64,000 bases of DNA from Pseudomonas moraviensis. Its GTDB lineage: Bacteria; Pseudomonadota; Gammaproteobacteria; Pseudomonadales; Pseudomonadaceae. The notes under the pieces were generated by a model. The model was given only the letters and a program-made list of their open reading frames with translations, made no database searches and had not been told where the DNA came from. The DNA lies in contig NZ_LT629788.1 in NCBI RefSeq assembly GCF_900105805.1, positions 5,440,501-5,504,500 on the forward strand, in the 5' to 3' direction. The position numbers and the translations under genes were made by a program. Of the stretch, positions 1 to 8,534 are shown in pieces. The stretch's first letter is position 1. Each line of letters opens with the position of its first letter.

Positions 1-472
1 CCTTCAGCGCCGCGAGGGTGGCGTATACCTCTTCGTGCTCGAGGATGGCCATGTCGTTGCCATCGGAGTGCACCAGAATCAGATCGATAAAATCCGTTTC
101 CAGACGTTGCAGGCTGCGCTCGACCGACATCCGCGTGTGCGCAGCGCTGAAGTCATGGCGTGACATGCCATCGGCAAACTCTTCGCCGACCTTGCTGACG
201 ATCACCCAGTTCTGACGCTGACCACGCAGCAGCGGGCCGAGGCGTTCTTCGCTGCGACCATAGGCCGGCGCAGTGTCGATCAGGTTGATGCCCAGGTCGC
301 GCGCCTGGCGCAGCAGCATGCGCGCCTCGTCGTCGCCGGGAATCTGGAAACCGTTGGGGTATTTCACCCCTTGGTCGCGGCCGAGTTTGACCGTGCCCAG
401 GCCCAGCGGCGAAACCGTCAGGCCGGTGCTGCCCAGCGGGCGATGGAGTTGGTGCAGAGTGGCGATGGTCAT
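1..472 (-). CDS. Aldo/keto reductase, 3' part cut by window edge
   Basis: This is the N-terminal 157 residues of an NAD(P)H-dependent aldo/keto reductase; the rest lies beyond the left edge. The family reduces or oxidises carbonyls in a TIM barrel. Visible hallmarks are the N-terminal strand with PLGLGTVKLGR, the catalytic Asp/Tyr segment DTAPAYGRSEERLG, the catalytic-lysine strand VIVSKVGEEF, and the later strand DFIDLILVHSDG. The start ATG overlaps the stop of the upstream FAD oxidoreductase by 4 nt (ATGA), so the two are probably co-translated. The substrate cannot be told from the sequence. Confidence 0.9.
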   Translation of the reverse strand, partial: MTIATLHQLHRPLGSTGLTVSPLGLGTVKLGRDQGVKYPNGFQIPGDDEARMLLRQARDLGINLIDTAPAYGRSEERLGPLLRGQRQNWVIVSKVGEEFADGMSRHDFSAAHTRMSVERSLQRLETDFIDLILVHSDGNDMAILEHEEVYATLAALK

Positions 473-1644
473 GGCAGCAGTTGCTCCCAGGCGGGCACGC
501 CGAGCGGCGGTTTCGGCAACGGCGGCAACGGCTCGGTCGCTTGCGGCTGGATGCCGTCGTGTTGCAGCAAAGCGATGACCCGGTCGGCGAAGTCCGGCGC
601 CAGTGCCAGTTTGGTCGGCCAACCGACGAGCAGACGACCTTCCTCGGCGAGGAACGCGTTGTCCGGGCGGGTCAGACCGGTCTGCAGCGGCTCGGCACGG
701 TCAACCCGCAGGGTCGCCCACCGCGTGGTGCTGAGGTCGATCCACGGCAGCAATTGGGCGATTTCCTTTTGCGCGGTGGCGATCTGCTCGGCCGGCTCGC
801 GGGCCACGCCTTCGCTTTCGGCGATATCGCCGCCCATGTACCAGACCCATTGGCCGTCAGCCGCCGGGTGCGTGGTCACGGTGATGCGCGGTTTGCTGCC
901 GCCGCCCAGGCAGTGGGCGTACAGCGGTTTCAGGCCAGGGCCCTTGGCGAGGATCATGTGCAGCGGCCGGCGTTGCATGGCCGGCCGGCTCAGGCCCAGG
1001 GCTTCAAGCAATTGGGCGGTGCCGGCGCCAGCGCTGAGGACAATGCGCTGGGCGCGGATTTCGCGGCCATCGACTTTCAGGCCGACCAGTACGCCCGCCT
1101 CCAGCAGCGGCTCGATGACCTGACCGGCGAGCAGACCGTCACCGGCGAGATCAGCCAGGCGCTGGATCAGGCTCGGTACATCGACCACCAATTCGGCGAG
1201 ACGGTAGACCTTGCCCTTGAAACGCTTGTCTTGCAGGGCCGGCGGCAGGTCGTCGCCCTTGACCTGATCGACCCGGCCACGCACGGCTTTGCTGGCGAAG
1301 AAACTGGTGAGGTTGCCGGCGAGGGTGCCTGGCGACCACAGGTAATGCGCTTCGGACAGCAGGCGCACTCCGGACAGATCCAGCTCGCCAGTCCCGGCCA
1401 GCGCTTCACGCCAGCGGCGCGGCATGTCGGCGATCGCTTCCGAGGCGCCGGTCAGTGCACCGTGCAGCGCGTACTTGGCACCGCCGTGGATGATGCCCTG
1501 GGACTTCACGCTCTGCCCGCCACCGAGGCTGGCGCTTTCCACCAGCACGGTCGAAAAACCCTGGCGGCGCAGGCGCGCATTCAGCCAGAGGCCGGCGACG
1601 CCAGCGCCGACAATCAGAACGTCGGTGGAAATAACGGATGGCAT
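469..1644 (-). CDS. FAD-dependent oxidoreductase (DAO family)
   Basis: A 391-residue flavoprotein of the D-amino-acid oxidase / glycerol-3-phosphate dehydrogenase superfamily. The Rossmann FAD-binding motif DVLIVGAGVAGLWLNARLRR lies at the very N-terminus, followed by a glycine-rich GGGQSVKSQGIIHGGAKYAL segment. A late GRLLVGWPTKLALAP segment fits the C-terminal FAD contact region. There is no signal peptide, so it should be cytoplasmic. It lies upstream of, and overlaps by 4 nt, the aldo/keto reductase, suggesting a two-gene redox operon. The substrate is unknown; family members oxidise amino acids, amines or hydroxy acids. Confidence 0.85.
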   Translation of the reverse strand: MPSVISTDVLIVGAGVAGLWLNARLRRQGFSTVLVESASLGGGQSVKSQGIIHGGAKYALHGALTGASEAIADMPRRWREALAGTGELDLSGVRLLSEAHYLWSPGTLAGNLTSFFASKAVRGRVDQVKGDDLPPALQDKRFKGKVYRLAELVVDVPSLIQRLADLAGDGLLAGQVIEPLLEAGVLVGLKVDGREIRAQRIVLSAGAGTAQLLEALGLSRPAMQRRPLHMILAKGPGLKPLYAHCLGGGSKPRITVTTHPAADGQWVWYMGGDIAESEGVAREPAEQIATAQKEIAQLLPWIDLSTTRWATLRVDRAEPLQTGLTRPDNAFLAEEGRLLVGWPTKLALAPDFADRVIALLQHDGIQPQATEPLPPLPKPPLGVPAWEQLLP

Positions 1645-1734
1645 GCAGCGACCTCAGTGTTCAAGACGAGGGCGCAGTATACAGACTCGGGAAAAGGACG
1701 GATTTGTCGATGATCAACTGGCTGAGCGCGAAAC

Positions 1735-1827
1735 CTGTAGGAGTGAGCCTGCTCGCGATGGCGGTGTAGCAGACGACATGAATGTTGAATGACAGACCGC
1801 TATCGCGAGCAGGCTCACTCCTACAGG
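1735..1827. repeat. REP palindrome pair (BIME-like)
   Basis: Two arms, CTGTAGGAGTGAGCCTGCTC and its reverse complement, face each other across about 45 nt. The same core (GAGTGAGCCTGCTCGCGA) recurs at 61901-61968 and, as a variant, at 23499-23565. It sits between the 5' end of the FAD oxidoreductase gene and the 3' end of the SMR gene. Confidence 0.9.
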
Positions 1828-1843
1828 GGAGATGTGTTTGTCG

Positions 1844-2176
1844 TTAATGCCCGGCGGTCTTGGAAAACAGCTGGATCACGACGACGCCGAGCACAATCAG
1901 CGCCATCCCCAGCATCGCCGGTACGTCGAGCTTCTGCCCGTAGATGAACAGCGCCGCGACGCTGACCATGACGATGCCCATTCCCGCCCAGACGGCGTAG
2001 GCAACGCCCACCGGTACGGTGCGCACCACCAGCGTCAGCATCCAGAATGCGATCCCGTAGCCGACGATGATCAGAATCAGCGGCAGTGGCGTGCTGAAGC
2101 CTTTGACCGCTTTCATCGAAACGGTGGCGATCACTTCGGCGCAGATGGCGATGGCCAGATAGACGTAGGCGTTCAT
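1844..2176 (-). CDS. SMR-family multidrug efflux protein (EmrE-like)
   Basis: A 110-residue inner-membrane protein with four hydrophobic helices, the usual length for small multidrug resistance transporters. The essential glutamate of helix 1 is present as E14 in AICAEVIATVSMKA, and the helix-3 segment VAYAVWAGMGIV matches the family's dimer-contact helix. Members exchange protons for cationic drugs or guanidinium-type compounds. The SAVWA-like motif and lack of a Gdx signature favour the EmrE/QacE branch, but this is inference. It is transcribed divergently from a LysR regulator that may control it. Confidence 0.92.
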   Translation of the reverse strand: MNAYVYLAIAICAEVIATVSMKAVKGFSTPLPLILIIVGYGIAFWMLTLVVRTVPVGVAYAVWAGMGIVMVSVAALFIYGQKLDVPAMLGMALIVLGVVVIQLFSKTAGH

Positions 2177-2284
2177 GATTTCAATCCCTCAGATAAATCG
2201 TTGCTTGCTGAGGCGATATTCTAGGGATTGCCCAGATGGGGTAAAGTCATTACCTATCTGTTCTGAAGATGGGTTGAAACAGGC

Positions 2285-3181
2285 ATGCAATGGAATCTCG
2301 AGCAGTTGCGGGTATTTGTCGACGTCGCCGAGCAGCGTTCGTTTTCCGCCGTGGCGCGGCGGCAGCGCAAGGCGCAATCAGCAATCAGCAGCGCCGTTGC
2401 GATGCTCGAAGAGGATTTAGGCGTGAGCCTGTTCGAGCGCAGCAGTGGCCGCCAGCCGATTCTCACCGAGGCCGGCGAGGCGTTGCTGGAAGAAGCGCGG
2501 GAAGTGTTGCGCCAGTGCGAGCGCCTCAATGGCCGCGCCATGGCCATGCTGCGCGGCCAGGAGGCGCAGCTGCGTGTGGCCCAGGACGAGGCGATGCCGT
2601 ATCAGGCGCTGGTAGAAAGTTTCGGCGAGCTGGCCGAGCAGTTTCCCAGCCTGGAAGTGCAGTTGACCAGCGCCGCCCAAGGCGAAGTTGCGCGCAAACT
2701 GGTCGAGCGTCGCGCCGATCTCGGCCTGCTGTTCTATCACGATGAAATCCCCGAAGCCCTTGAGCGCCGCGTGCTGGGTCGTGTCGAGATGGTCACGGTG
2801 TGCGGCATCAATCACCCGCTGGCTCAGCAGTCTTACGTGACCTGTCAGCAACTGGCGCAGCACCGACAACTGCTGATGTCGACGCAGACCAGCGTCTATC
2901 CCGGCAACGAGCCGGCCAGCCCACAGGTGTGGCGCGCCGACAGCTTCTACGTGATGTCCGAATGGCTGGTTCGCGATCTCGGCTGGGCCTGGCTGCCGCG
3001 CCACGTTGTGCAGTATTCGGCGTATCAAGGCCAGATGATTGAACTCGACAGCGAATGGACGCCGCCGGCGCTGGTGGTGGAGCTGGTCTGGCGCCGCGAC
3101 GAACCGCTCGGCCCGGCCGCGCGTTGGCTGGCGGAACGTTTTGCCGTGCACTTGCGGGCGATCGGTGACAAAAGCCGATAA
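2285..3181 (+). CDS. LysR-family transcriptional regulator
   Basis: A 298-residue LTTR. The N-terminal winged helix-turn-helix (residues 1-65) is clear from NLEQLRVFVDVAEQRSFSAV and the recognition-helix segment QSAISSAVAMLEEDLGVSLF. Residues 90-295 form the periplasmic-binding-protein-like effector domain. The gene is divergent from the SMR pump across about 108 nt, the classical arrangement for an LTTR and its target, and ends 11 nt before waaA. The inducer is unknown. Confidence 0.92.
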   Translation: MQWNLEQLRVFVDVAEQRSFSAVARRQRKAQSAISSAVAMLEEDLGVSLFERSSGRQPILTEAGEALLEEAREVLRQCERLNGRAMAMLRGQEAQLRVAQDEAMPYQALVESFGELAEQFPSLEVQLTSAAQGEVARKLVERRADLGLLFYHDEIPEALERRVLGRVEMVTVCGINHPLAQQSYVTCQQLAQHRQLLMSTQTSVYPGNEPASPQVWRADSFYVMSEWLVRDLGWAWLPRHVVQYSAYQGQMIELDSEWTPPALVVELVWRRDEPLGPAARWLAERFAVHLRAIGDKSR

Positions 3182-3192
3182 ACTCCGCCGCC

Positions 3193-4467
3193 ATGAATAG
3201 AACTCTCTACACCGTGCTGTTTTACCTGGGGCTGCCATTGGTGGCGATTCGGCTGTGGCTGCGCGCGCGCAAGGCGCCGGCGTATGCCAAACGCATTGGC
3301 GAGCGCTTCACGCTTGGCATGCCGACGCTGCAGCCCGGTGGCATCTGGGTGCACGCGGTGTCGGTGGGCGAAAGCATTGCCGCCGCGCCGATGATCCGCG
3401 CGCTGCTGGAACGCCATCCGGCGCTGCCGATCACCGTGACCTGCATGACCCCGACCGGCTCGGAGCGGATTCAGGCGCTGTTCGCCAATGAGCCGCGCAT
3501 CCAGCACTGCTATCTGCCGTATGACTTGCCGTGCGCAGCGGCAAGATTTCTTGATCGGGTGCAGCCCAAGCTTGCAGTGATCATGGAAACCGAGCTGTGG
3601 CCCAATCACATTCATCAGTGCGCGAAGCGCGGGATACCGGTGGCGCTCGCTAACGGACGCTTGTCCGAGCGTTCGGCGCGTGGTTATGGCCGCTTCAGCA
3701 AACTCACGGCGCCGATGCTGGCGGAAATGAGTTTGTTCGCCATACAGACCGAAGCCGAGGCCCAGCGCTTCCGTGATCTCGGCGCGCGTCCGCAAACAGT
3801 CGAAGTCACCGGCTCGATCAAGTTCGACCTGACCATCGACCCGCAACTGCTGCAACGCGCAGCCGAGTTGCGCAGCCAGTGGCAGGCACAGGACCGCCCG
3901 GTGTGGATCGCCGCCAGCACCCACGAAGGCGAAGACGAGGTGCTGCTTGATGCCCATCGTCGCTTGCTGAGCAGTCATCCCGATGCATTGTTGATTCTGG
4001 TGCCACGCCATCCGGAGCGCTTCAACTCGGTGTTCGAACTGTGCCAGCGCGAAGGCTTCGCCACGGTGCGTCGTTCGACCGGGGCCAATGTCGATGCGCA
4101 GACGAGCGTGTTGCTCGGCGACACCATGGGCGAGTTGCTGTTTCTCTATGCCTTGGCCGACAGCGCCTTCGTCGGCGGCAGTCTGGTCCCGAACGGCGGG
4201 CACAACCTGCTCGAACCTGCCGCGCTGGCAAAACCGGTGCTCAGCGGCCCGCACCTGTTCAACTTCCTCGATATCGCCGCGCAGATGCGCGAAGCCGGGG
4301 CGTTGGTCGAAGTCGATGACGCCGAAGGCTTGGCGATTGAAGTGCAGCGCTTGTTCGAATTGCCCCGCGATGCGCAGCGCATGGCTGAGGCCGGGCTGGC
4401 GGTGATGCGCCGCAATCAGGGCGCGTTGCAGCGCCTGCTGGACAGCTTGGGCAGATTGATCAAGTAA
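3193..4467 (+). CDS. waaA: 3-deoxy-D-manno-octulosonic acid transferase
   Basis: A 424-residue Kdo transferase (KdtA) that adds Kdo from CMP-Kdo to lipid IVA at the inner face of the cytoplasmic membrane, the first step of LPS core assembly. An N-terminal hydrophobic anchor (residues 5-20) is followed by the GT30 N-domain with GGIWVHAVSVGE carrying the catalytic Glu, and the C-terminal CMP-Kdo site GGSLVPNGGHNLLEPAALA. Length matches the family. It starts 11 nt after the LysR gene and is followed by a hairpin likely to act as terminator. Confidence 0.97.
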   Translation: MNRTLYTVLFYLGLPLVAIRLWLRARKAPAYAKRIGERFTLGMPTLQPGGIWVHAVSVGESIAAAPMIRALLERHPALPITVTCMTPTGSERIQALFANEPRIQHCYLPYDLPCAAARFLDRVQPKLAVIMETELWPNHIHQCAKRGIPVALANGRLSERSARGYGRFSKLTAPMLAEMSLFAIQTEAEAQRFRDLGARPQTVEVTGSIKFDLTIDPQLLQRAAELRSQWQAQDRPVWIAASTHEGEDEVLLDAHRRLLSSHPDALLILVPRHPERFNSVFELCQREGFATVRRSTGANVDAQTSVLLGDTMGELLFLYALADSAFVGGSLVPNGGHNLLEPAALAKPVLSGPHLFNFLDIAAQMREAGALVEVDDAEGLAIEVQRLFELPRDAQRMAEAGLAVMRRNQGALQRLLDSLGRLIK

Positions 4468-4471
4468 GCAA

Positions 4472-4547
4472 AAAGATCGCCGCCTTCGGCAGCTCCTACA
4501 GGGAAATGCATTCCAACTGTAGGTGCTGCCGAAGGCTGCGATCTTTT
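4472..4547. terminator. Long palindrome, REP-like bidirectional terminator
   Basis: AAAAGATCGC with CCTTCGGCAGC is mirrored by GCTGCCGAAGG with GCGATCTTTT, separated by a loop of about 25 nt. It lies between the convergent 3' ends of waaA and the tolC-like gene, with A-tracts and T-tracts on both sides, as expected for a shared terminator derived from a REP element. Confidence 0.7.
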
Positions 4548-4558
4548 GTTTTTAACGC

Positions 4559-5992
4559 TTAAGGCCGGGCTTTGAGCTGTGCTTCAGCAGCCTTGGCCAG
4601 ATCCGGCGGCAGGAAGTCCTTGTCCGGGTTGTAGTCGGCTTTCAGATAGCGCCGCAGATCTTCCAGGTCACCCGGATTCAACGTTCCCGCCGCTTGCTTC
4701 AGGCGCAGGTTGTCGAGGATGTAGTCGTAGCGGGTGTTGTTGTAGTTGCGCACCGAGGTGTAGAGCTGGCGCTGCGCATCAAGGACGTCGACGATGTTGC
4801 GCGTGCCGACCTGATAACCGATTTCCGTGGCTTCCACGGCGCTCTGGTTGGAGATGATCGACTGGCGGCGCGCCTGCACCTGCTCGACATCGGTGTTCAC
4901 CGCGCGGTGCAGATTACGGGTGTTTTCCACCACCTGCCGGCGCAGCGATTCGCGCTGCTGTTCGCTCTGATCGAGTTGCGCATAGGACTGACGCACTTGC
5001 GAACTGGTCAGCCCGCCGCTGTAGATCGGGATGTTCAGTTGCAGGCCCAGGGTGCTCTGCTCGACGTTGCCGCCGTAGGGGACGCCGAAGGAATTCGGGT
5101 TGCCGAAACCCAGTGCGTCGTTGTCGCCTTTCTCGTATCTCGCCACCGCGTCGAGGGTCGGCAAGTGGCCGGCCTTGCGCTGCTTGAGCGTCTGCTCGGC
5201 GGAGCTGACCGCGTAGTTGCTGGCGAGCAGATTAAGGTTCTGCCGCGCCGCCGTGTCGACCCAGGATTTCGCATCGTTGGGCGCCGGCGGCAGGATCGGC
5301 AGCGTATGAACGATGCCCTGAATCGAGTTGTACTGACGGTTGGTCAGGGTGATCAACGCCTCGAAGGCGTCATCGACCTGACGCTGGGCGACGATGCGGT
5401 TGGCCCGTGCGGTGTCGTAACTGGCTTGCGATTGCAGCACATCGGTCTTGTCCGAGAGGCCGACATCGAAGCGCTCGTTGGACTGGTCGAGCTGACGTTT
5501 GAACGCCGCTTCTTCAGCCTTGGTCGAGGCCAGATTGTCCTGGCTGCGCAGTACGTTGAAGTAGCTTTCGGCCGATTGCAGGATCAGGTTCTGCTCGGTG
5601 GCCGAAAGTTGCAGTGCGGCCTGCTCGTTGACGTCTTTGGCCGCTTGATACTGGAACCAGCGATCGGCGCGGAACAGCGGCTGCGCCAGCGTCGCCTGAT
5701 AGGAATGCGCGCTGCGGTTGGCGATGGCCGAGGGCTGGTCGATCGAGGTGCGCACGTCGGCGACTTCGGCGCCACCGGACAGGTTCGGCAGCAGACCGGC
5801 GCGGGCCTGGGGCACTACTTCTTTCTGCGCACCGTACTGGGCGCGGGCCGCCGCCAGATCGGCGTTATTGTCGACCGCTTCCTGATAGACGCTGACCAGA
5901 TCGGTTTTGGTCGACAAGGGTGCTTCCGCTGCCCAGGCCATTGTGTTGGACGCACAGGACACGGCAACAGCCAGTGAAAGTTTGCGCAGCAT
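4559..5992 (-). CDS. TolC-family outer-membrane efflux channel
   Basis: A 477-residue outer-membrane factor forming the trimeric exit duct of type I secretion or RND/ABC efflux. The ATG at 5992 is chosen because it is followed directly by a signal peptide (MLRKLSLAVAVSCASNTMAWA); the frame continues 52 codons upstream but without such a signal. Two OEP repeats are visible, with long heptad-like helices (for example NLASTKAEEAAFKRQLDQS and LDQSEQQRESLRRQVVENTR) and the NIVDVLDAQRQLYTS segment typical of TolC. It is divergent from the thiC riboswitch unit. In E. coli tolC sits beside nudF-yqiB-cpdA; here thiC, cytX and a lipoprotein gene intervene. Confidence 0.93.
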   Translation of the reverse strand: MLRKLSLAVAVSCASNTMAWAAEAPLSTKTDLVSVYQEAVDNNADLAAARAQYGAQKEVVPQARAGLLPNLSGGAEVADVRTSIDQPSAIANRSAHSYQATLAQPLFRADRWFQYQAAKDVNEQAALQLSATEQNLILQSAESYFNVLRSQDNLASTKAEEAAFKRQLDQSNERFDVGLSDKTDVLQSQASYDTARANRIVAQRQVDDAFEALITLTNRQYNSIQGIVHTLPILPPAPNDAKSWVDTAARQNLNLLASNYAVSSAEQTLKQRKAGHLPTLDAVARYEKGDNDALGFGNPNSFGVPYGGNVEQSTLGLQLNIPIYSGGLTSSQVRQSYAQLDQSEQQRESLRRQVVENTRNLHRAVNTDVEQVQARRQSIISNQSAVEATEIGYQVGTRNIVDVLDAQRQLYTSVRNYNNTRYDYILDNLRLKQAAGTLNPGDLEDLRRYLKADYNPDKDFLPPDLAKAAEAQLKARP

Positions 5993-6202
5993 GAGGCGAT
6001 CCCTAGCATGAATATTATGGAAGTAATCCGGGCGCCAAAGGTAAGGCGCAGCCCGCGCAGCGTCAAGGCTGAGCCGGGCCAAGCGAGTGTAGTTGCGCAT
6101 TGCTCCGGCAACAATCGGGCAAGCCTGTGTATTTACGCCATTCATCAAGGCGTTCGCTGCGGTGTTGGCGTTCCCCGGCGGTTGTGTCTAGACTGGCCGG
6201 GT

Positions 6203-6294
6203 TCTTGTCGGGGTGCCTTGCTATGAGGCTGAGATCGAATAATTTCGGATCCCGTTGAACCTGATCAGGTTAGCGCCTGCGTAGGGAACAAGAT
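6203..6294 (+). promoter_or_regulatory. TPP riboswitch (THI element)
   Basis: The region upstream of thiC carries the conserved THI-box pieces: outer stem TTCTTGTCGGGGTGCC paired with GGGAACAAGA, the pyrimidine-sensing CTGAGATCG (6229-6237) and ACCTGATCAGGTTAGCGCC with GCGTAGGGAA. This aptamer binds thiamine pyrophosphate and shuts off thiC expression when thiamine is abundant. Placement about 155 nt before the thiC start fits the usual expression platform. Confidence 0.97.
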
Positions 6295-6449
6295 TTCTCG
6301 TCACCCGGCGAGTCCTCTTGTGCTTCGTCCGGGATATTGTTCGACAATCGAACGCTCATGGCGAATGCACAGCACCGGTCCTGGTGCGTCCGTGCCTTTC
6401 AGGTTCTGCTCCGACAATCCACTGCTGGATGCTGTCTGGAGAGCCCGTG
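6295..6449 (+). promoter_or_regulatory. thiC leader / riboswitch expression platform
   Basis: This stretch between the TPP aptamer and the thiC start contains no convincing gene. Small hairpins such as GTTCGACAATCGAAC and GCACCGGTCCTGGTGC, and a ribosome binding site (CTGGAGAG) 7 nt before the ATG at 6450, are consistent with an expression platform. Whether control is at transcription termination or translation initiation cannot be decided by eye; no hairpin with a U-tract is obvious, which leans towards translational control. Confidence 0.5.
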
Positions 6450-8339
6450 ATGACAACAAAAGAAAATAACGCGATCAATCTGAGTGACTCGGCCAAGGTC
6501 GACGAGCAATCGGTCAAGCCGTTCACCCGTTCGCAAAAAATCTACGTTCAGGGCTCGCGCCCCGACATCCGCGTGCCGATGCGCGAAATCAGCCTCGATG
6601 TAACCCCGACCGACTTCGGCGGCGAGATCAACGCGCCGGTCACCGTCTACGACACCTCCGGCCCGTACACCGATCCGAATGTCATCATCGATGTGCGCAA
6701 AGGTCTGGCCGATGTGCGTTCGGCGTGGATCGATGATCGCGGCGACACCGAGCGCCTCGCCGGTCTGAGCTCCAACTTCGGCCGCGAACGCCTGGCCGAT
6801 CCGGAACTGACCAAACTGCGCTTCGCCCATGTCAACAACCCGCGCCGCGCCAAGGCCGGGCACAACGTCACGCAGATGCATTACGCACGGCAGGGCATCA
6901 TCACGCCCGAGATGGAGTTCGTGGCCATCCGCGAAAACATGAAGCTGGAAGTGGCTCGCGCCGCCGGCCTGCTCGATCAGCAACACCCCGGCCACAGCTT
7001 CGGCGCCAGCGTGCCGAAAATCATCACCCCCGAATTCGTCCGTGACGAGATCGCCCGTGGCCGCGCAATCATCCCGGCCAACATCAACCACACTGAACTG
7101 GAACCGATGATCATCGGGCGTAACTTCCTGGTGAAGATCAACGGCAACATTGGCAACAGCGCCCTGGGTTCTTCGATCGAAGAAGAAGTGGCGAAACTGA
7201 CCTGGGGCATTCGCTGGGGCGCGGACAACATCATGGACTTGTCCACCGGCAAGCACATTCACGAAACCCGCGAGTGGATCATCCGCAACTCGCCCGTGCC
7301 GATCGGCACCGTACCGATTTATCAGGCACTGGAAAAAGTCGGCGGCGTTGCCGAAGACCTGACCTGGGAGTTGTTCCGCGACACGCTGATCGAACAGGCC
7401 GAACAGGGCGTCGACTACTTCACCATCCATGCCGGCGTGCTGCTGCGTTACGTGCCATTGACCGCCAAACGCGTGACCGGCATCGTCTCCCGTGGCGGTT
7501 CGATCATGGCCAAGTGGTGCCTGGCGCATCACAAGGAAAACTTCGCCTACACCCATTTCGAAGAAATCTGCGAAATCATGAAGGCCTACGACGTCAGCTT
7601 CTCGCTCGGCGACGGCCTGCGTCCGGGCTCGATTGCCGACGCCAACGACGCCGCGCAATTCGGTGAACTGGAAACCCTCGGCGAGCTGACCAAGATCGCC
7701 TGGAAGCACGATGTGCAAACCATGATCGAAGGCCCGGGCCATGTGCCGATGCAGTTGATCAAAGAGAACATGGACAAGCAGCTCGAATGCTGCGACGAGG
7801 CGCCGTTCTACACCCTAGGCCCGCTGACGACCGACATCGCCCCGGGTTACGACCACATCACGTCCGGCATCGGTGCGGCAATGATCGGCTGGTTCGGTTG
7901 CGCGATGCTTTGCTACGTGACGCCGAAGGAGCACCTGGGCCTGCCGAACAAGGATGACGTGAAAACCGGGATCATCACTTACAAGATCGCCGCGCACGCA
8001 GCGGACTTGGCCAAGGGGCATCCCGGCGCGCAGATTCGCGACAATGCGCTGAGCAAGGCGCGTTTCGAATTCCGTTGGGAGGACCAGTTCAACCTCGGCC
8101 TGGATCCGGATACCGCGCGTTCCTATCACGACGAGACCCTGCCGAAGGACTCGGCCAAGGTCGCGCATTTCTGCTCGATGTGCGGGCCGAAATTCTGCTC
8201 GATGAAGATCACCCAGGAAGTCCGCGAATACGCGGCCAACCAGCGCATCGATGCGGTCGACGTGGACGTCGCCAAAGGCCTCGCGGAGCAGGCCGAGCGG
8301 TTCAAGAAGGAAGGCAGTCAGCTGTACAAGAAAGTCTGA
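6450..8339 (+). CDS. thiC: Phosphomethylpyrimidine synthase ThiC
   Basis: A 629-residue radical-SAM enzyme converting aminoimidazole ribotide to HMP-phosphate, the pyrimidine half of thiamine. The start at 6450 (MTTKENNAINLS) has a good ribosome binding site and the usual family length; 44 further upstream codons lie in the riboswitch leader. The C-terminal cluster motif CSMCGPKFC places the 4Fe-4S ligands at C575, C578 and C583. The central block includes the conserved EGPGHVPM and CDEAPFYTLGPLTTDIAPGY segments. A TPP riboswitch controls it, and the adjacent cytX probably supplies external HMP to the same pathway. Confidence 0.98.
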   Translation: MTTKENNAINLSDSAKVDEQSVKPFTRSQKIYVQGSRPDIRVPMREISLDVTPTDFGGEINAPVTVYDTSGPYTDPNVIIDVRKGLADVRSAWIDDRGDTERLAGLSSNFGRERLADPELTKLRFAHVNNPRRAKAGHNVTQMHYARQGIITPEMEFVAIRENMKLEVARAAGLLDQQHPGHSFGASVPKIITPEFVRDEIARGRAIIPANINHTELEPMIIGRNFLVKINGNIGNSALGSSIEEEVAKLTWGIRWGADNIMDLSTGKHIHETREWIIRNSPVPIGTVPIYQALEKVGGVAEDLTWELFRDTLIEQAEQGVDYFTIHAGVLLRYVPLTAKRVTGIVSRGGSIMAKWCLAHHKENFAYTHFEEICEIMKAYDVSFSLGDGLRPGSIADANDAAQFGELETLGELTKIAWKHDVQTMIEGPGHVPMQLIKENMDKQLECCDEAPFYTLGPLTTDIAPGYDHITSGIGAAMIGWFGCAMLCYVTPKEHLGLPNKDDVKTGIITYKIAAHAADLAKGHPGAQIRDNALSKARFEFRWEDQFNLGLDPDTARSYHDETLPKDSAKVAHFCSMCGPKFCSMKITQEVREYAANQRIDAVDVDVAKGLAEQAERFKKEGSQLYKKV

Positions 8340-8356
8340 CCGAGCGGCGCTCACCT

Positions 8357-8488
8357 GTGGCGAGGGAGCTTGCTCCCGCTGGCCTGCGAAGCAGGCCCAA
8401 AATCAGTCACCGCGTTCTGGCAGTCAGAATTGTGGTGACCGGATGGGCGGCTGCTTCGCAGCCGAGCGGGAGCAAGCTCCCTCGCCAC
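8357..8488. repeat. REP/BIME inverted repeat
   Basis: GTGGCGAGGGAGCTTGCTCC and its complement GGAGCAAGCTCCCTCGCCAC flank an inner imperfect GCCTGCGAAGCAGGC / GCGGCTGCTTCGCAGCC pair. This is a different REP family from the one at 1735. It lies between thiC and cytX. Confidence 0.88.
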
Positions 8489-8534
8489 AAGGGTGATCAG
8501 CGACCCAAAACAATAAGCTCCCTGAGATATTCCT

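Noticed and set aside
481..1713. A 410-codon plus-strand frame opposite the FAD oxidoreductase
   Set aside because: The minus-strand product has a clear FAD motif, and the plus-strand translation does not look like a protein family.
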